A DNA stretch of 64,000 bases from Cepaea nemoralis (lineage: Eukaryota > Mollusca > Gastropoda > Stylommatophora > Helicidae). The stretch lies in contig JACEFZ010027761.1 in assembly GCA_014155875.1 (NCBI GenBank), positions 484,001 through 548,000 of the forward strand. The letters are read 5' to 3'. Numbering within the stretch: position 1 is the stretch's first letter; each line of letters opens with the position of its first letter. Positions 9,655-20,480 of this stretch are shown here, piece after piece. Both the position numbers and the translations under genes were made by a program. The notes beneath the pieces were generated by a model. It ran no database searches. It was not told the origin of the DNA and saw nothing but the letters and a program-made list of their open reading frames with translations.

Positions 9655-10418
9655 AGAAAAATAAAAAATAAATGTCTGAACTAGAAAGAGTTAAATAAAT
9701 AAAAAATGTCTGAAACAGAAAGAACAGGAGACAATTGTCATTTACATACTGCCTAGACATAATCGGTTAAAAGATAATTAGCGTTAATTTGGTAGGTTTA
9801 ATATTATGAATTATTATTTATTCTCTAACACAATATATAATGAACAGGGCATCCATTGTTGGTAAGATATGTCTTTAGCTCAGTTACACTTTTTGGTAAC
9901 AGTTGTTGATGAAAGCCTGCGGTTCTATAAAAATCTGGGTTTCGATCGTCCCGTTTCATAACCAGAGCATTAGCATAATCTATGTAGACAATAACAGGTA
10001 AATGAAAGGCCGTGCGCATGTCCAGCGCAGACAACAATAAAGGCATAACTTCAGCTAAATGTAGGAGGTCACACGTTAGCGTCCTGACTCGCTCGCTCGC
10101 TCGCCTGTCTGACTGGTGTCCCCACCGAAGCGGGGATATCTTTTCCCCATTGACCTGGACTGACATGAGTACTAGTAAATGTTATGGGAAGTAAGGACAT
10201 TATTTACCACTTCCCCCATCGAGGGGTGATTAGTTTATTTCAAAATATGAGGCTTGTACCATATCCCAATGGGCATTAATTAATATGCGGGCATTGGTCT
10301 TTGGATTACAGCACTTCCTACAGCTGAATGTAATAAGATGTTTATAAATGATAGAGTTAGTTATTTGTCATTTACTTAGACGTTGTTATCAACCCCATAA
10401 TTTGTTTGGAATTCTTGA
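9655..10418. other. Stretch without a recognised gene
   Basis: The stretch is AT-rich and holds a short (GCTC)n run near 10088. A 113-codon minus-strand frame at 9825-10166 has ordinary composition but no family I recognise, no neighbouring gene and no clear splice borders. I leave it as an unsupported hypothetical. Confidence 0.4.
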
Positions 10419-10658
10419 GCCGGTCTCCCTGGCCTAGGTGTTAACGTCTTTCTCCGTATCCCGTATATTGTCGTGAGTAACGTAAACTGCGCTAGAATAT
10501 GTAGTGGTTCTCGCCGCGTTGGTAACTTAGGGGTATGTGAGCCGGTCGCTCAGAAAGCAATGGCAAACTTCTGAGCGTAATCTTGCCTAGTACATCAACA
10601 GCAGCTGAAAAATGCTGATGTTGACTGCAACGTCCTGTAAGGGATATGCAAAAAAAAG
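10419..10658 (+). mobile_element. SINE-A copy (tRNA-derived head, RTE-like tail)
   Basis: The head reads CCTGGCCTAGGTG, a box A-like motif. The tail has the family signature CAGAAAGCAATGGCAAAC, then TCTTGCC, then CCTGTAA-GGATATGC and an A-run. GGCAA and TTGCC can pair as a small stem. The box B region is degraded. Confidence 0.85.
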
Positions 10659-10675
10659 TTTGGAATTGCTTTATG

Positions 10676-10838
10676 ATCTCTTCCTCACTCTCCCCCTCTT
10701 TCCCGCTCTCTTTCTCTCCCTCCCTGTCTTTCCCCTCTCCCATCTCGCTGTCACTGTGTGTGTCTCTCTCTTTCTTTCCCTCTCTCGCCCTCTTCCTCTC
10801 TCCCCCTCTCTTTTTCTCGCCCCCACTCCCTCTTCCCA
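10676..10838. repeat. CT-rich low-complexity tract
   Basis: This is an irregular (CT)n/(CCCT)n pyrimidine run. The open frames on both strands here are composition artefacts. Confidence 0.9.
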
Positions 10839-10849
10839 AAGCTTATTAG

Positions 10850-11082
10850 AGAAATTAGATGTAGATAGTCGAGAATTTTTGGGCACGTTATGAGAAGAAA
10901 TAAACTGGAGAAATTGATGGCAACTGGCATGATTGAGGGGGAAAAGAACAAGCGGAAGACAGAGATGATATAAATAATCGAGACAAGAACATAGAGCTGA
11001 TCCACGATTCTGGTGATCGCGTGAGATGGCGAAACATGAACGTTCACGCTCATCTTCACGGCATATGATGATGATGATGATA
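10850..11082 (+). mobile_element. 3' end of an RTE-like LINE with (ATG)n tail
   Basis: The plus strand decodes, with shifts, to the C-terminal LINE phrase FGHVMRRNKLEKL and then a basic tail. It ends in an (ATG)n tail at 11066-11081. The same C-terminus occurs on the minus strand at 42303-42740. Confidence 0.8.
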
Positions 11083-11759
11083 CATGGTGCACATTTGTTA
11101 ACGTCTTTTGACCATTTCTTCCGTATGTTAACGTATTCAATCCCAGCTGGTACCTTAACTCTTTCTGTCCCTCAGTTGCATTAATTTAACTCACCGAGAC
11201 TCACAATGTTTACCCTGCAGCACAACTACGTGTAAGCGGTGCTTTAGTACCGAGTCGGAAGGAAAGACTCATTAACCCCATACCGATATATAAGTACAAA
11301 GTAAATGGCTCTTTTAAAGACGCGTGCTGTGTATTGGACATACGATGCGAGATTCATATCTTTATAGACTACTAGGGACTCCAGGTGTGATTTGGTCGAT
11401 ATCGCGTAGGGCGCCATTACTTTCGAGGACATTTCATGGTACCTTCGCAGGGCTCAACGCAAGAAAAATCTAGCACACAGGGTCAAGAGAGAGCGGGAAC
11501 TCAAGAAAACGACAAAACGAGAGGGAGGGGGGGAAAGCGATAGTGGCAGCAGATACACCCAGTAACTACGGCAGTAGCAAACGAGGATGGCATCGGCGAA
11601 GGAAGAAACGGAGGATGATGAAAAAGAGGAACCCGGCCAGACATGCATCAACAAAATTCGTCCAATGCACAAAAGACCAGAACAATTTATACCACACTAT
11701 GAACCACCACAACTATAACCAACGCCATTGAGGCTGGTTGAACGAGGTGGGACAGTTCT
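11083..11759. other. Stretch without a recognised gene
   Basis: I see no repeat family or protein similarity here. Open frames at 11244-11731 are short and uninformative. Confidence 0.5.
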
Positions 11760-11895
11760 TTTTTTTCTACAAATCGGATCAGATCGGTACCTACCTAGAC
11801 TGGGTCCACACGGGTGTCCAGAACAATTTACAGAGATTCGAACCAATGAACACTGGGCCGGCAGCCAACTACGCCACCTCAGCTCTCATTCCGAT
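11760..11895 (-). mobile_element. tRNA-derived SINE head
   Basis: On the minus strand a perfect polymerase III box A (TGGCGTAGTTGG) is followed after about 35 bases by box B (GGTTCGAATC). A body of unknown origin and an A-rich stretch near 11762 follow. It could be a distinct SINE family. Confidence 0.7.
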
Positions 11896-12105
11896 ATTTG
11901 TAAAACCTTTAGGGGCTCATGGAACCTGGGACACCAATACATCGCACTTAAGAGTTACATCTCACAATTTTTCACAGGAATCTGAAAGCAAGCAAGAAAA
12001 CAACCAACAATACATGTAAAGTCAATGCAAACAGAGCAAATAAGTTGGTTGAGATCATGTGGAAAGCCAATTCACTTGGCTGAAGACCTAACTAGACCGT
12101 TCTCT

Positions 12106-12116
12106 TATTGTGGGAA
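12106..12116. other. Target-site duplication of SINE-B (left)
   Basis: The 11-bp TATTGTGGGAA is repeated at 12515-12525, immediately after the SINE tail. Confidence 0.85.
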
Positions 12117-12514
12117 TGGGGGGCTGAGTGGTCTCGAGGTATGGTGTCCGCCTCGAGTGGTGGAGATCGCGGATTCAATCCCCGTTGAGGGCCGGGATGT
12201 TTTCACGTGGACTTCGAGTAAAAAAATTTCCCATGGTTTCTGGGAAGTGAGATCGGACGCCCGTGTGTATTTATGCGCACGTAAAAAATCTCTTGGCAGT
12301 TGGAAATCGAAAAAGAGTAGCCTAACGACGCTGCCAGGGCAAAATTTCGAGTTAAAATCTACCGAAAGTATTTCAGGATCCTCGCCGATGCTACGGAGTT
12401 CGTGCACTGAGCTTAGATTCTCAGGACTCAGGCTTGAGTTAGGAGTAGAATGGAGCACTTATGGGTTACACCCGTGTGCCGTGGTGTTGATCCGTCGACT
12501 AACCTAAACTAAAC
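12117..12514 (+). mobile_element. SINE-B, full-length tRNA-derived SINE
   Basis: A 398-bp element begins with a tRNA-Leu-like head: box A region GGCTGAGTGGTC and box B region GGATTCAATCCC. The long body is shared with 62423-62815 on the other strand. The tail is CTAAACTAAAC. A perfect 11-bp duplication brackets it. The 160-codon open frame across it is incidental. Confidence 0.88.
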
Positions 12515-12544
12515 TATTGTGGGAAAAGGAATTAATAAAAAAAA

Positions 12545-12850
12545 AATTCTTTTGAAAGTCATCGTTATCATCATCTTAAACTTTTGCCGTCAAGCGTCGG
12601 AGGGAGTCATAGTTTGCGCTCCAGCACCCGATGGGTGGCACAGGATAGTGTCTTTCCGTTAGATTGTACAATGTCTTCGATGTCGTCATTACATTTTCTT
12701 CTGGGGCGTCCTCTTGCTCTCGTAGAAAATCTTCTTGGTTGAAGGTATTGTATACAAAAAGTAATAGAGTCATGTCTAAGGTGAGACGCAGAGGTGTTTC
12801 CAAGGCACCAGGACCAGGTTATATACTGGCCAAGTCCTACTAACACATCC
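12545..12850 (-). mobile_element. 3' end of a LINE
   Basis: The minus strand reads a LINE C-terminal phrase (ARGRPRRKCNDDIEDIVQ), then VLERKLWLPPT in a neighbouring frame, then a GATGATAACG tail. No reverse transcriptase motifs remain. Confidence 0.7.
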
Positions 12851-12907
12851 TAGCCGTGCGTCCTGGGCAACAGGTCCCCCCGGGGTCCTGGCTAACGTAG
12901 TAGGATC

Positions 12908-13090
12908 GCCGATTCCTCCGAAGTCGGAGAGTGTCTGCCTGTACGGCTAGGAACCACCAGTCTGCACACCAATAAGCCAGACATGGGACAACGCAAACCT
13001 CAGGTCCTGTATGACATCACACTGATGGTGGACAACAGGATGTCTTCATCCGACGTACAGGACTTCACGCTGGAGTTCACAGCCAGAGAA
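12908..13090 (+). repeat. Dispersed repeat with a conserved coding frame, family unknown
   Basis: The plus strand has an open frame containing PQVLYDITLMVDNRMSSSD. A diverged copy on the minus strand at 60605-60815 keeps the same frame with mostly conservative changes (LYDITLMLDNRMPSSD). Such a pattern suggests a former protein-coding mobile element. I do not recognise the protein. Confidence 0.5.
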
Positions 13091-13216
13091 CGCAAGCAAA
13101 CATGTCTAAGGTGTGTCCTATACTATAATAGGTACTAAGTGTTTTATGTTTATTTTTGGGATGAATTTTTCATTATAAATAATAAACAATTTTGTGTGTG
13201 TGTTTTTTTTTTTTTT

Positions 13217-13450
13217 GCATTTCCTTTGCAGGACGAAGAAGTCAACCCCAGCATTTGTTGGCTGTTTGTGATTTCTTGGCAAGTTTACGTTCCGTAGTTC
13301 ACCATGGCTTTCTGAACAACCGGCACTCATACCATTGTATGAAAACTGACGCAAGCTGGTCTGCTTCCAAATCACCCGCAGCTGTGTTTCGAAGGCGGTA
13401 TGCGGGATTACCAGTTGCGTTCGTAACCACTTCGCCACAGAGCCGGTTAG
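13217..13450 (-). mobile_element. SINE-A copy
   Basis: The reverse strand carries the SINE-A tail (CAGAAAGCCATGG, then CTTGCCAAGAAATC, then CTGCAAAGGAAATGC), a GTTTCGAA box B remnant and an A-run at 13204-13216. Confidence 0.85.
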
Positions 13451-13664
13451 CGTATCGTCAGTGAATTATCATTCTTAAAATTCAGCTATGAGACAAATGT
13501 TTAAGAACCACTGTGATGTGGTCACCAAAACGCACTGTTGCGACATCGGTTTGCCCGCCATTAGAGCGTGCACGATAGCGCTATTATGCTATAGGGTTTC
13601 ATAGCAGCAGTGGATTCAAAGGAAATCGGCAGTAGACCCATTTTATTGTTACCTTATTGTGTGC

Positions 13665-13901
13665 GCCAGCTTCCTGGCCTAGGGGTTAGCAACTTTTCTC
13701 CGCAATGTCGTATAATCTCGTTAGTGACGTGACGACGGTGAGAATCAGCAGTGGTTCGAATCGCGCCGGTAACTTACGGGGTATTTGAGCCAGCCGCTCA
13801 GAAAGCAATGGCAAACTACTGAGCGTAATCTTGCCAAGAAATCAACAATCAGCTGAAAGATGCTGATGTTGAGAGCGATGTCCTGAAAAGGATATGCAAA
13901 A
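13665..13901 (+). mobile_element. SINE-A copy, near full length
   Basis: The head CCTGGCCTAGGGG, box B-like GGTTCGAATCGC, the tail signature GGCAAACTACTGAGC then TCTTGCC, and GGATATGC followed by an A-run are all present. It is very close to 55139-55386. Confidence 0.9.
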
Positions 13902-13919
13902 CATTTTTTTATTGTGTGC

Positions 13920-14480
13920 ATTGTTGGGTTCCGTTGGTAGCGTTATGGTGGGTGCAGTGTTGGGCGCAGTGATACTTGAATGGTGGATGCAATGATTGAC
14001 GCAGCGGTGGACGCAAATATTGCAAATGGGTACAATAACTAGAGCAGTGGTTGGTGGAGTTAATACAAGTGGTGGGTGACGTGATTACAAGTTGTGATTG
14101 CAGTGAATAGAGCAGTGATTGGTGCAGTAATGTGCGAATCGGTGTGTGTATTGTTGGGTGCTGTGTCGGTTCCAGAAGATGGTACAGTGGCTAGCGCAGT
14201 AGATGGTGCAGTGGTGGGTGCAGTGTTGGTGTAGTACTGGCTGCAGTGTTGGGTTCAGTGATGGCTGCAGTGTTGGGCACAGTATTGGGTGCTTTATTAG
14301 GGGCAGTTTGGGTGCAGTGTTGAGCGCAGCAATGCCTGCTTGTTGGGTGCAGCGTTTGGTGCAGTGGTGAGTGTAGTGTTTGGTGCAGTGTTTAGTGCAG
14401 TGTTGGGTGCAGTGGTGAGTGTAGTGTTGGGTGCAGTGTTTGGTGCAGTGTTGGGGACAGTGTTGGGTGCAGTATTGGTG
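13920..14480. repeat. Minisatellite of GTTGGGTGCAGT-type units
   Basis: Degenerate units of about 12-13 bp built from TTGGGTGCAGTG fill this stretch. The 150-codon open frame starting at 14340 is a product of the repeat (Val/Gly/Ala-rich). Confidence 0.85.
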
Positions 14481-14775
14481 AAGTGTTTACTTAACTTTAC
14501 TGTACAGTATTTTAATGTACTATACTTAACTGCACTTTATTTTATTGTAATTTATGTAACTGCACTTTACTTTACCGTATGTTACTTAACTGTTCTGTAC
14601 TTTACTATACAGTACTTTAGTTTACTATACTTAACTGTACTATACTTAATTGCTCTTTACTTTATTGTAATTTACGTAACTGCACTTTACTTTACCGTAT
14701 GTTACTTAACTGTTCTGTACTGTACTTTACTTAACTGTACAATACTTTACTATACTTTACTCAGCCCAGTATGCC
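14481..14775. repeat. Degenerate TTAACTGTACTTTAC repeat
   Basis: Short units built from TTTAC, TTAAC and TGTAC alternate, with a longer order visible (near-copies at about 14530-14590 and 14650-14710). It is non-coding. Confidence 0.8.
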
Positions 14776-14879
14776 CCAAGCTCTGTAAATGAGTCCTTTA
14801 CTTAACTTTTGCTTTGTCATACACCCATTATACCCCTGGACGTGAAAAGAGGTCATGTACTTCGCCGGTCCGTTGTGAA

Positions 14880-15095
14880 GAAGTTACGGACGCAGTTCGT
14901 AATCTCGCATACCACATTCGAAACACAGTAGTGGGTGATTCGGCAGCCTTACGTTGGTTTCTTATAAAATGGTATGAGTGCCAGTAGTAGTTCAGAAACC
15001 AGTGGCAAACTACTAAACGTAAACTTGCTCAGGAATCACGAACAGCCAAAAAATGCCCAGGTTGACTACTACTTCCTGTAAAGGATATGCAACTA
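14880..15095 (+). mobile_element. Diverged SINE-A copy
   Basis: The tail elements AGAAACCAGTGGCAAAC, AACTTGCTCAGGAATC and CCTGTAAAGGATATGC are recognisable. The head is eroded. Confidence 0.75.
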
Positions 15096-15114
15096 ACTTC
15101 TTCTTCTTCTTTCG

Positions 15115-15400
15115 TTCCCTTGAAATATGTCTATAACTGCAAAGATGTCTCTTGTATGAATTGAACTGTCTTTTTCAGTTCACACAGCGGTCCATAGAGT
15201 TTATCTTCCACTGTCGTCTCTCTAGGCCAGAAGGTTTGCCTAGATATGTTTATTTTGGGCAGTCTTGGAGTATGTGCTCTGCTGTCTGCGACGCCAATCC
15301 ACATGTGCACATGGCCCCATTTTACGTAATTGCGTGGCATACTAATTTCTGTGGTGCGCCTTCTGGCTGGTTGCCTCCGTCTTCAGCACCTTTCCTTTGC
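15115..15400 (-). mobile_element. C-terminal end of a LINE (post-RNase H region)
   Basis: The reverse strand reads, with frame changes, a cysteine-rich phrase (MCTCGLASQTAEHILQDCP) followed by KLYGPLCELKKTVQFIQE. This is the usual terminal zinc-knuckle region of RNase H-bearing LINEs. Frameshifts make it a pseudogene. Confidence 0.75.
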
Positions 15401-15699
15401 TAAAGCAGACTGTGGTCTCACTCGAGTTTAGATGTGTACGTGTGCACACACGTGTCTGCGCATGCATGTACGTGCACACACATCTAAAGCATACTGGTTA
15501 TTTTTCGGCGCCAGAAACTCGCCGTCGCCCTTCTCCTGTTAGTTAAAACAGTTCCGCCACGTGAAGGCCAGGAGTTGGACTTTTGCTGCAGTAGTTATGT
15601 ATTCACGAGCCATTGGGGTATTTAAGCAATGTTGGGCGCTCACCCCAACACTGCGCCCATGCTACATACAGCAACATTTGGAACCATTTGAAACATTTG

Positions 15700-15990
15700 G
15701 ACTGCAACTAATTCACTTCAAGCTGTGTTATCCTTAGATAAATCATGGAGTTCTATCCGTGTCCTCGCCAGATTATTCAGTTCTGTCTCTATTTCTCTTC
15801 TCCATAGTTTTAAGTCTACATCTTTTTTTTTTCCCATGTGGATTCCAGCCAAAGGCCTTTCTAGTTATACTTTTCTCAGGTTTTCCCAATGCATGTCGAA
15901 CCCAGTGGCAACGTCTTGTCTTCGCCTTTTGATTCACTGGTTTTTATCTAGTTCTCTTCAAGAGCTCCGCATTGCTTTCCTGTCATCATC
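15700..15990 (-). mobile_element. LINE 3' end
   Basis: The minus strand reads phrases such as ALGWNPHGKKRC and KLWRREIETELN in different frames, typical of the LINE region after reverse transcriptase. It abuts another LINE tail at about 15990. Confidence 0.65.
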
Positions 15991-16230
15991 ATCATCCAGT
16001 GCATTGCCGGCTGGCGTAAGTGATCATGCCTTTCCACAAATTACGATCTCCGACGTAATGGATTAATTCGTGTGTTTATTCCCTTTCGTGCCATCACACA
16101 AGACTGATAAGAATCTTCTTATGCTGTCTTCCTTTATCTCTCTTTCCGCAAATCCTTCCGGTTGTCACAACATGTTCCAGTTTTTGTCTTCTCATAACGT
16201 GACCTAAAAAGCGCTCCCAATCTATCAGTC
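15990..16230 (-). mobile_element. RTE-like LINE 3' end with (GAT)n tail
   Basis: The minus strand carries the C-terminal region related to 56900-57310 (VTTG-like phrase and basic tail) and ends in GATGATGATGAC at about 15985-16000. The upstream side is cut by the Penelope fragment. Confidence 0.65.
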
Positions 16231-16244
16231 GCACTGAGGCTCTC

Positions 16245-16889
16245 TCCTCCAGGCCGAAACCACGAAACAATAGACCTGTCCTCTCACTTACTTATCACCC
16301 CCACAATATTGCTGCCAAGAATATCCTTTTTAAACATCTATCCATTCTCCGGGCGGAATCGACCACTCGTGATGTCTTCTCAGAGGCTCCTCTAGTGGCA
16401 TATAAGCGGGATCGTAACCTCAAAGATGTGCTGGTCCATAGCAGGCTACCCCAACCTCACCAGTCTCTTCCTGGCACGGTGGCGTGTCTTCGATCGGTTT
16501 GCAAGACCTGTCCATACGTACTTCAAACCCAGAGTCTGACATTCCCTAAGACGACCTTCCACATCCGTGAGGGTTTCTCATGCATCAGTCGCAACGTCAT
16601 CTATGCGATTACCTGCGCACGTTGCGACATGAGATATGTCGGGGAGACAGGATTACGTCTTGGGGACAGATTTCGACAACATCTTTCTGACATCACCAGC
16701 GGCGCCCAGAAACCAGTATCCATACATTTCAACAGTCCTGACCACCATGGCGTAGCCGACATACAGGTCACGGCCATCAAATCATGCGCATCCCACGAAC
16801 GGGATCGGAAGACATTGGAACACCGTCTCATCTTCCAGTTGGGCACACTCTCCCCTCACGGCCTTAATGTCCAACACAGCTTCATTTAA
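16245..16889 (+). pseudogene. Penelope-like element: C-terminal linker and GIY-YIG endonuclease
   Basis: The frame is open from about 16245, before the first Met at 16395. It reads RPVLSLTYHPHN, a conserved Penelope linker, then YKRDRNLKDVLVHSRL. In residues of the Met frame, the cysteine motif is C36/C39, the GIY-YIG core is VIYAITC (68-74) and RYVGETG (80-86), the catalytic Arg is in DRFRQH (91-96) and the conserved Glu is E142. The endonuclease nicks DNA to prime copying. The reverse transcriptase part is missing, so this is a 5'-truncated copy joined to a LINE end. Confidence 0.9.
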
Positions 16890-16934
16890 CTTCCCACCCC
16901 ACCCCTCCCACCCCTAGCTTACAGTCCACCATCT

Positions 16935-17095
16935 CGGTACGTGCAGATCCTTTGTATGACATCACAGTCAACTCTCTTGGCGGATTTACGTTCGGTGTTT
17001 TGCCATCATTTTCTGAACGACCGCCACTCATGCCTCTCTGTGTGTACTAACACTATATAGGTTTCCGCAGCTGTGTTTCGAGCGCTTAACGATAA
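16935..17095 (-). mobile_element. Diverged SINE-A copy
   Basis: The reverse strand shows the tail (CAGAAAATGATGGCAAAAC and a shortened CCTTTG end) and a GTTTCGAGC box B remnant. Confidence 0.65.
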
Positions 17096-17478
17096 TTGCT
17101 AATTGTCATCTGCGTCCGTAACATCTTTGCCGGTCTCTAATTTCACTTTTCCGCACACATGGGCGCGTCTCCACCCCACTCCCTTCCCGCTTGACCTTTG
17201 ACCCGTGTACCATACATCCGGTCTATTGATCCACTGGCGCCCTACGTGTGTCAGACCTTCCAAGCTAGGACACAGTAATTCAGATGAGTACATTTTATTT
17301 TAATTAGTTTAATAGTTTAATATTGTCATAGTGTGTTTCATGTAGTTTTGTGTTGGTTTGTATTTGTTTGTCCTGTGCTGACGAAGGCTTTGGCCGCAAC
17401 GTCCAATTTGTCTCTTGTAGTCGTGTTTTAGTAAAGCTCACAATCTACTTCTCGTTTATTTGGGTGATTCATTCATTG
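17096..17478 (+). other. Possible 3' tail of the Penelope element
   Basis: GCTGACGAAGGCTTTGGCCG at 17377-17396 resembles the tail often found after Penelope endonucleases. It is separated from the endonuclease by a SINE. A similar motif stands at 24690-24720. I see nothing else here. Confidence 0.4.
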
Positions 17479-17479
17479 C

Positions 17480-17720
17480 CTAAAAAGCGATGACTACCTT
17501 TTCTGTTTGTGATATGTCGTCTTTGTGACCCAGCGTTCCTTAAAACGTCCTGATTTCTCATTTTTGGCTGTCCAAGTAATTTTCAGCATTCTTCTATAAA
17601 ACCACATCTCCAAGGCTTCCATGAATTCTTTTCGCCTGTTTACTAATTGTCCAGGATTCGCAGCCGTATGTTAAAACTGGTTCTATGTAACATGCAGGAA
17701 CTCTTTGCATGTTTCCTGTA
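17480..17720 (-). mobile_element. LINE C-terminal fragment
   Basis: The minus strand reads VNRRKEFMEALEMWFYRRM then LKITWTAKNEKSG, matching the region decoded on the plus strand at 56915-57020 (DALEMWFYRRIL). It is the RTE-like LINE segment after the reverse transcriptase palm. Confidence 0.8.
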
Positions 17721-18249
17721 CTTATTTATAATTATGTGTTCGTTGAAATAAGCACAACTGTAACGAAAGTAATTTTTCTCACAAAGTTTTATTTAATCAC
17801 AGACAGCATCAACATTTGCATGCGGACTGCGTGACCAAACAACATATACATTGTATTCCACATAGCAATAGCAGAGTCTACAGAAATAATTGACTTTGGT
17901 AACAATCACTTAAGAGAAACAATGAAGCAGATATTACAGCATACGTAGCTCGCCAATACCTCATAAGATACAAGTATAAAACTACTTAGTTACGATACGT
18001 AAATATTGTTTGGTTGGCAAATCTTCACTCGACATGCTCTTGAGTTTTTCTTTTTCTCCTTCTTTTCTTCCCCTCATGCCTTGCCGTTTGACGTCGGTGA
18101 TGTCTGTCCACAGCCTTCTGTCTCGTGTACTGCCAATCAGTTGTGAATCTGATGGCCATGATAATTATTTCAGATAAAATATAATACACAATAAAAAGCA
18201 GAACGATTTAGATATATACATGTCACATCATGTCGTGTTATTTATTCAG
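17721..18249 (-). other. AT-rich stretch with a small LINE end
   Basis: At 18165-18030 the minus strand reads STRDRRLWTDITDVKRQG, a LINE C-terminal phrase with a basic tail. The rest shows no feature. Confidence 0.5.
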
Positions 18250-18349
18250 ATCAAAGACTGGTATATATTATCTGAAAATGACATTTCTCCATTCCATATG
18301 TGTCACCTGTACATAAACTCACTGATTGGAAAATACTGTTTTCTCTTAA

Positions 18350-18606
18350 GTTAATTGCATGTCCTTTTTTAAAGGACGCAGCAGTCAACACCAGCATTTT
18401 TGTTTTGCTGTTGTGATCTCTTGGCAAGTTTAAGTTCAGAAGTTCGCCATAGCTTTCTGAACGATCGGCACCCATACCATTTCGTAAAAAAAAAAAAAAC
18501 AGCACAAGGCTGTCTGCTGCCAATTCACCCGAAGCTGTGTTTCGAACGTGGGTATAAGGGATTAATAACTGCGTCCGTAAACACATCGCCACAAAGCCTG
18601 TGTTTC
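18350..18606 (-). mobile_element. SINE-A copy nested in a LINE
   Basis: Tail (GTCCTTTAAAAAAGGACATGC), AGAAAGCTATGGC, a GTTTCGAA remnant and an internal A-run at 18488-18500 are present on the minus strand. It sits within the reverse transcriptase region of the neighbouring LINE and is read through by the 196-codon frame 18251-18841. Confidence 0.8.
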
Positions 18607-19498
18607 CTCTTGACTTACTATTAACATCCTCAAACAAATTATTTGCTCCTCTGGTGCCGCTGTTTTTGTGGCACCAAAATTGTTCTTCAGCTATTTCCAC
18701 GTCTAATTTGTTTTGAATTCTTTCTTGTATGATCTTGAGAAGTATCTTAGTTATATGGCTCATTAAGCTAATAGTTCTGTAATTCTCACAACAAACAGCT
18801 TTTGGCTTCTTGGATGGTGTGATGAAAATTGATGTTTTCAAATCCTTGAGGATGTACCAAGTATTATATATATCATTACATAATTATGTGATAGTATCAA
18901 TGCCAAATCTGGATAAGGGTTTTATCATCTCTGTTGTTATCTTGTCGACCCGCAGCCTTTCCTTCTTTCATATTTTTAGTAGCCTTCTCTACTTCAGCCT
19001 TTAAAATGCTTTGTCCATCTTGAGTATTATACAATGTTGGCTTATCGAGCCTGCTGTCCCAGAATAAATCTTGGGTATTCAGTTCTTCTTTTTTTTTTTA
19101 TTATATTGGTATTATCAATAATAATTTCTCTATTGTTTCCTCTGATACAATCATTTCCTGTTATATTATCTTTCTTCTTTGTAAATCTTTTTATATTTTC
19201 ATACAATTATTTCCAGTTGTGTTTTATTTCTAGATCCTGTATTTCTTTGCATTTATTCTACTACCTCTCTCCTTTGGTAACTCTGCGCATGTGACGCATT
19301 TATATGTCTATTAATATATATTCTGGATTATTCTTTGCTTTCTTTCTTTGAGTCATTTTGCTCAAGGTTTCATTGGTTACCCACAATTGCTTTTTCTTAT
19401 TTTCCTTCACTTGTAAGTTGGTGATTGCAACCTGTATGCTAGTTTTTCACAAATTCCCATTTTGTATCAATGTTCTCCTTAGGATTTTCATGTCGATA
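18607..19498 (-). pseudogene. RTE-like LINE: N-terminal reverse transcriptase and linker
   Basis: The minus strand encodes the start of the reverse transcriptase palm (CCENYRTISLMSHITKILLK, then RIQNKLDVEIAEEQF). Upstream, with many stops, is the linker that precedes it (WVTNETLSKMTQRKK and KEGKAAGRQD). It lacks the catalytic YADD region and is interrupted by SINE-A on its 3' side. Confidence 0.8.
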
Positions 19499-19499
19499 T

Positions 19500-20003
19500 T
19501 GTTCCATGCTTTCGACGATTAGCCTAACCCCTAACACGCGCTGATTGTTCCATGCTTTCGACGATTAGCCTAACCCCTAACACGCGCTGATTGTTCCATG
19601 CTTTCGACGATTAGCCTAACCCCTAACACGCGCTGATTGTTCCATGCTTTCGACGATTAGCCTAACCCCTAACACGCGCTGATTGTTCCATGCTTTCGAC
19701 GATTAGCCTAACCCCTAACACGCGCTGATTGTTCCATGCTTTCGACGATTAGCCTAACCCCTAACACGCGCTGATTGTTCCATGCTTTCGACGATTAGCC
19801 TAACCCCTAACACGCGCTGATTGTTCCATGCTTTCGACGATTAGCCTAACCCCTAACACGCGCTGATTGTTCCATGCTTTCGACGATTAGCCTAACCCCT
19901 AACACGCGCTGATTGTTCCATGCTTTCGACGATTAGCCTAACCCCTAACACGCGCTGATTGTTCCATGCTTTCGACGATTAGCCTAACCCCTAACACGCG
20001 CTG
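19500..20003. repeat. Perfect 46-bp tandem array, 11 copies
   Basis: Eleven units of 46 bp appear identical base for base (unit begins GTTCCATGCTTTCGACGATT). Each contains CCTAACCCCTAAC, close to the animal telomere repeat read on this strand. The left edge grades into LINE sequence. Perfect identity means very recent expansion or an assembly collapse. Confidence 0.97.
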
Positions 20004-20480
20004 TATCTTTTGTTTCTGTGTGTGTCTTCCGGCCTCATCTAGTCTTGACTATTACTGTTGCAAGCGTGTTTGCATAGTTATATTTTCATTCTGCATCCCT
20101 TCACATGCCAGGGTTGGTGATGGGAGGAAGAAGTGATGTGGTAACATATTTCCACAAGAAGAGCATTTGTGAATATGGTATAACTCGATGGTCCAAAGAA
20201 AACATTAAAGTTCATATTTCTTTATACTTACCGTTACTACTTTTCTATGGAATATTTCTTTCTTTTTCATTATTTCTTCTTTGTCGGATTCATTTTCAGC
20301 TATGCCACTACTACTTTTTCGATTATACCATTACCTCTAACCCGTTCAACTTCAAAAAGAAGTTAATTAGAGTCCACCCCTGGCTCAGATTAATAATCAT
20401 GTGATTGAGTAAGCCGCAAATAGCAGCTGCTCACAGTTTGCCCTCAAATAATATTAATTTGAAGGTGATTGTGGTCTATA
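20004..20480. other. Stretch without a recognised gene
   Basis: AT-rich sequence. The plus-strand frame 20105-20404 has no recognisable domain. Confidence 0.45.

Noticed and set aside
9825..10166. 113-codon minus-strand frame as a host exon or gene
   Set aside because: No recognised family, no splice signals that decide it and no neighbour context; left as unsupported.
12117..12200. A genuine tRNA gene
   Set aside because: The tRNA-like head cannot fold into a clean cloverleaf, is joined to a 300-bp SINE body with TAAAC tail and target duplication, and has a second copy at 62423-62815.
14340..14792. 150-codon frame with Val/Gly/Ala then Tyr/Leu repeats
   Set aside because: It spans two simple-sequence tracts and has no independent support.
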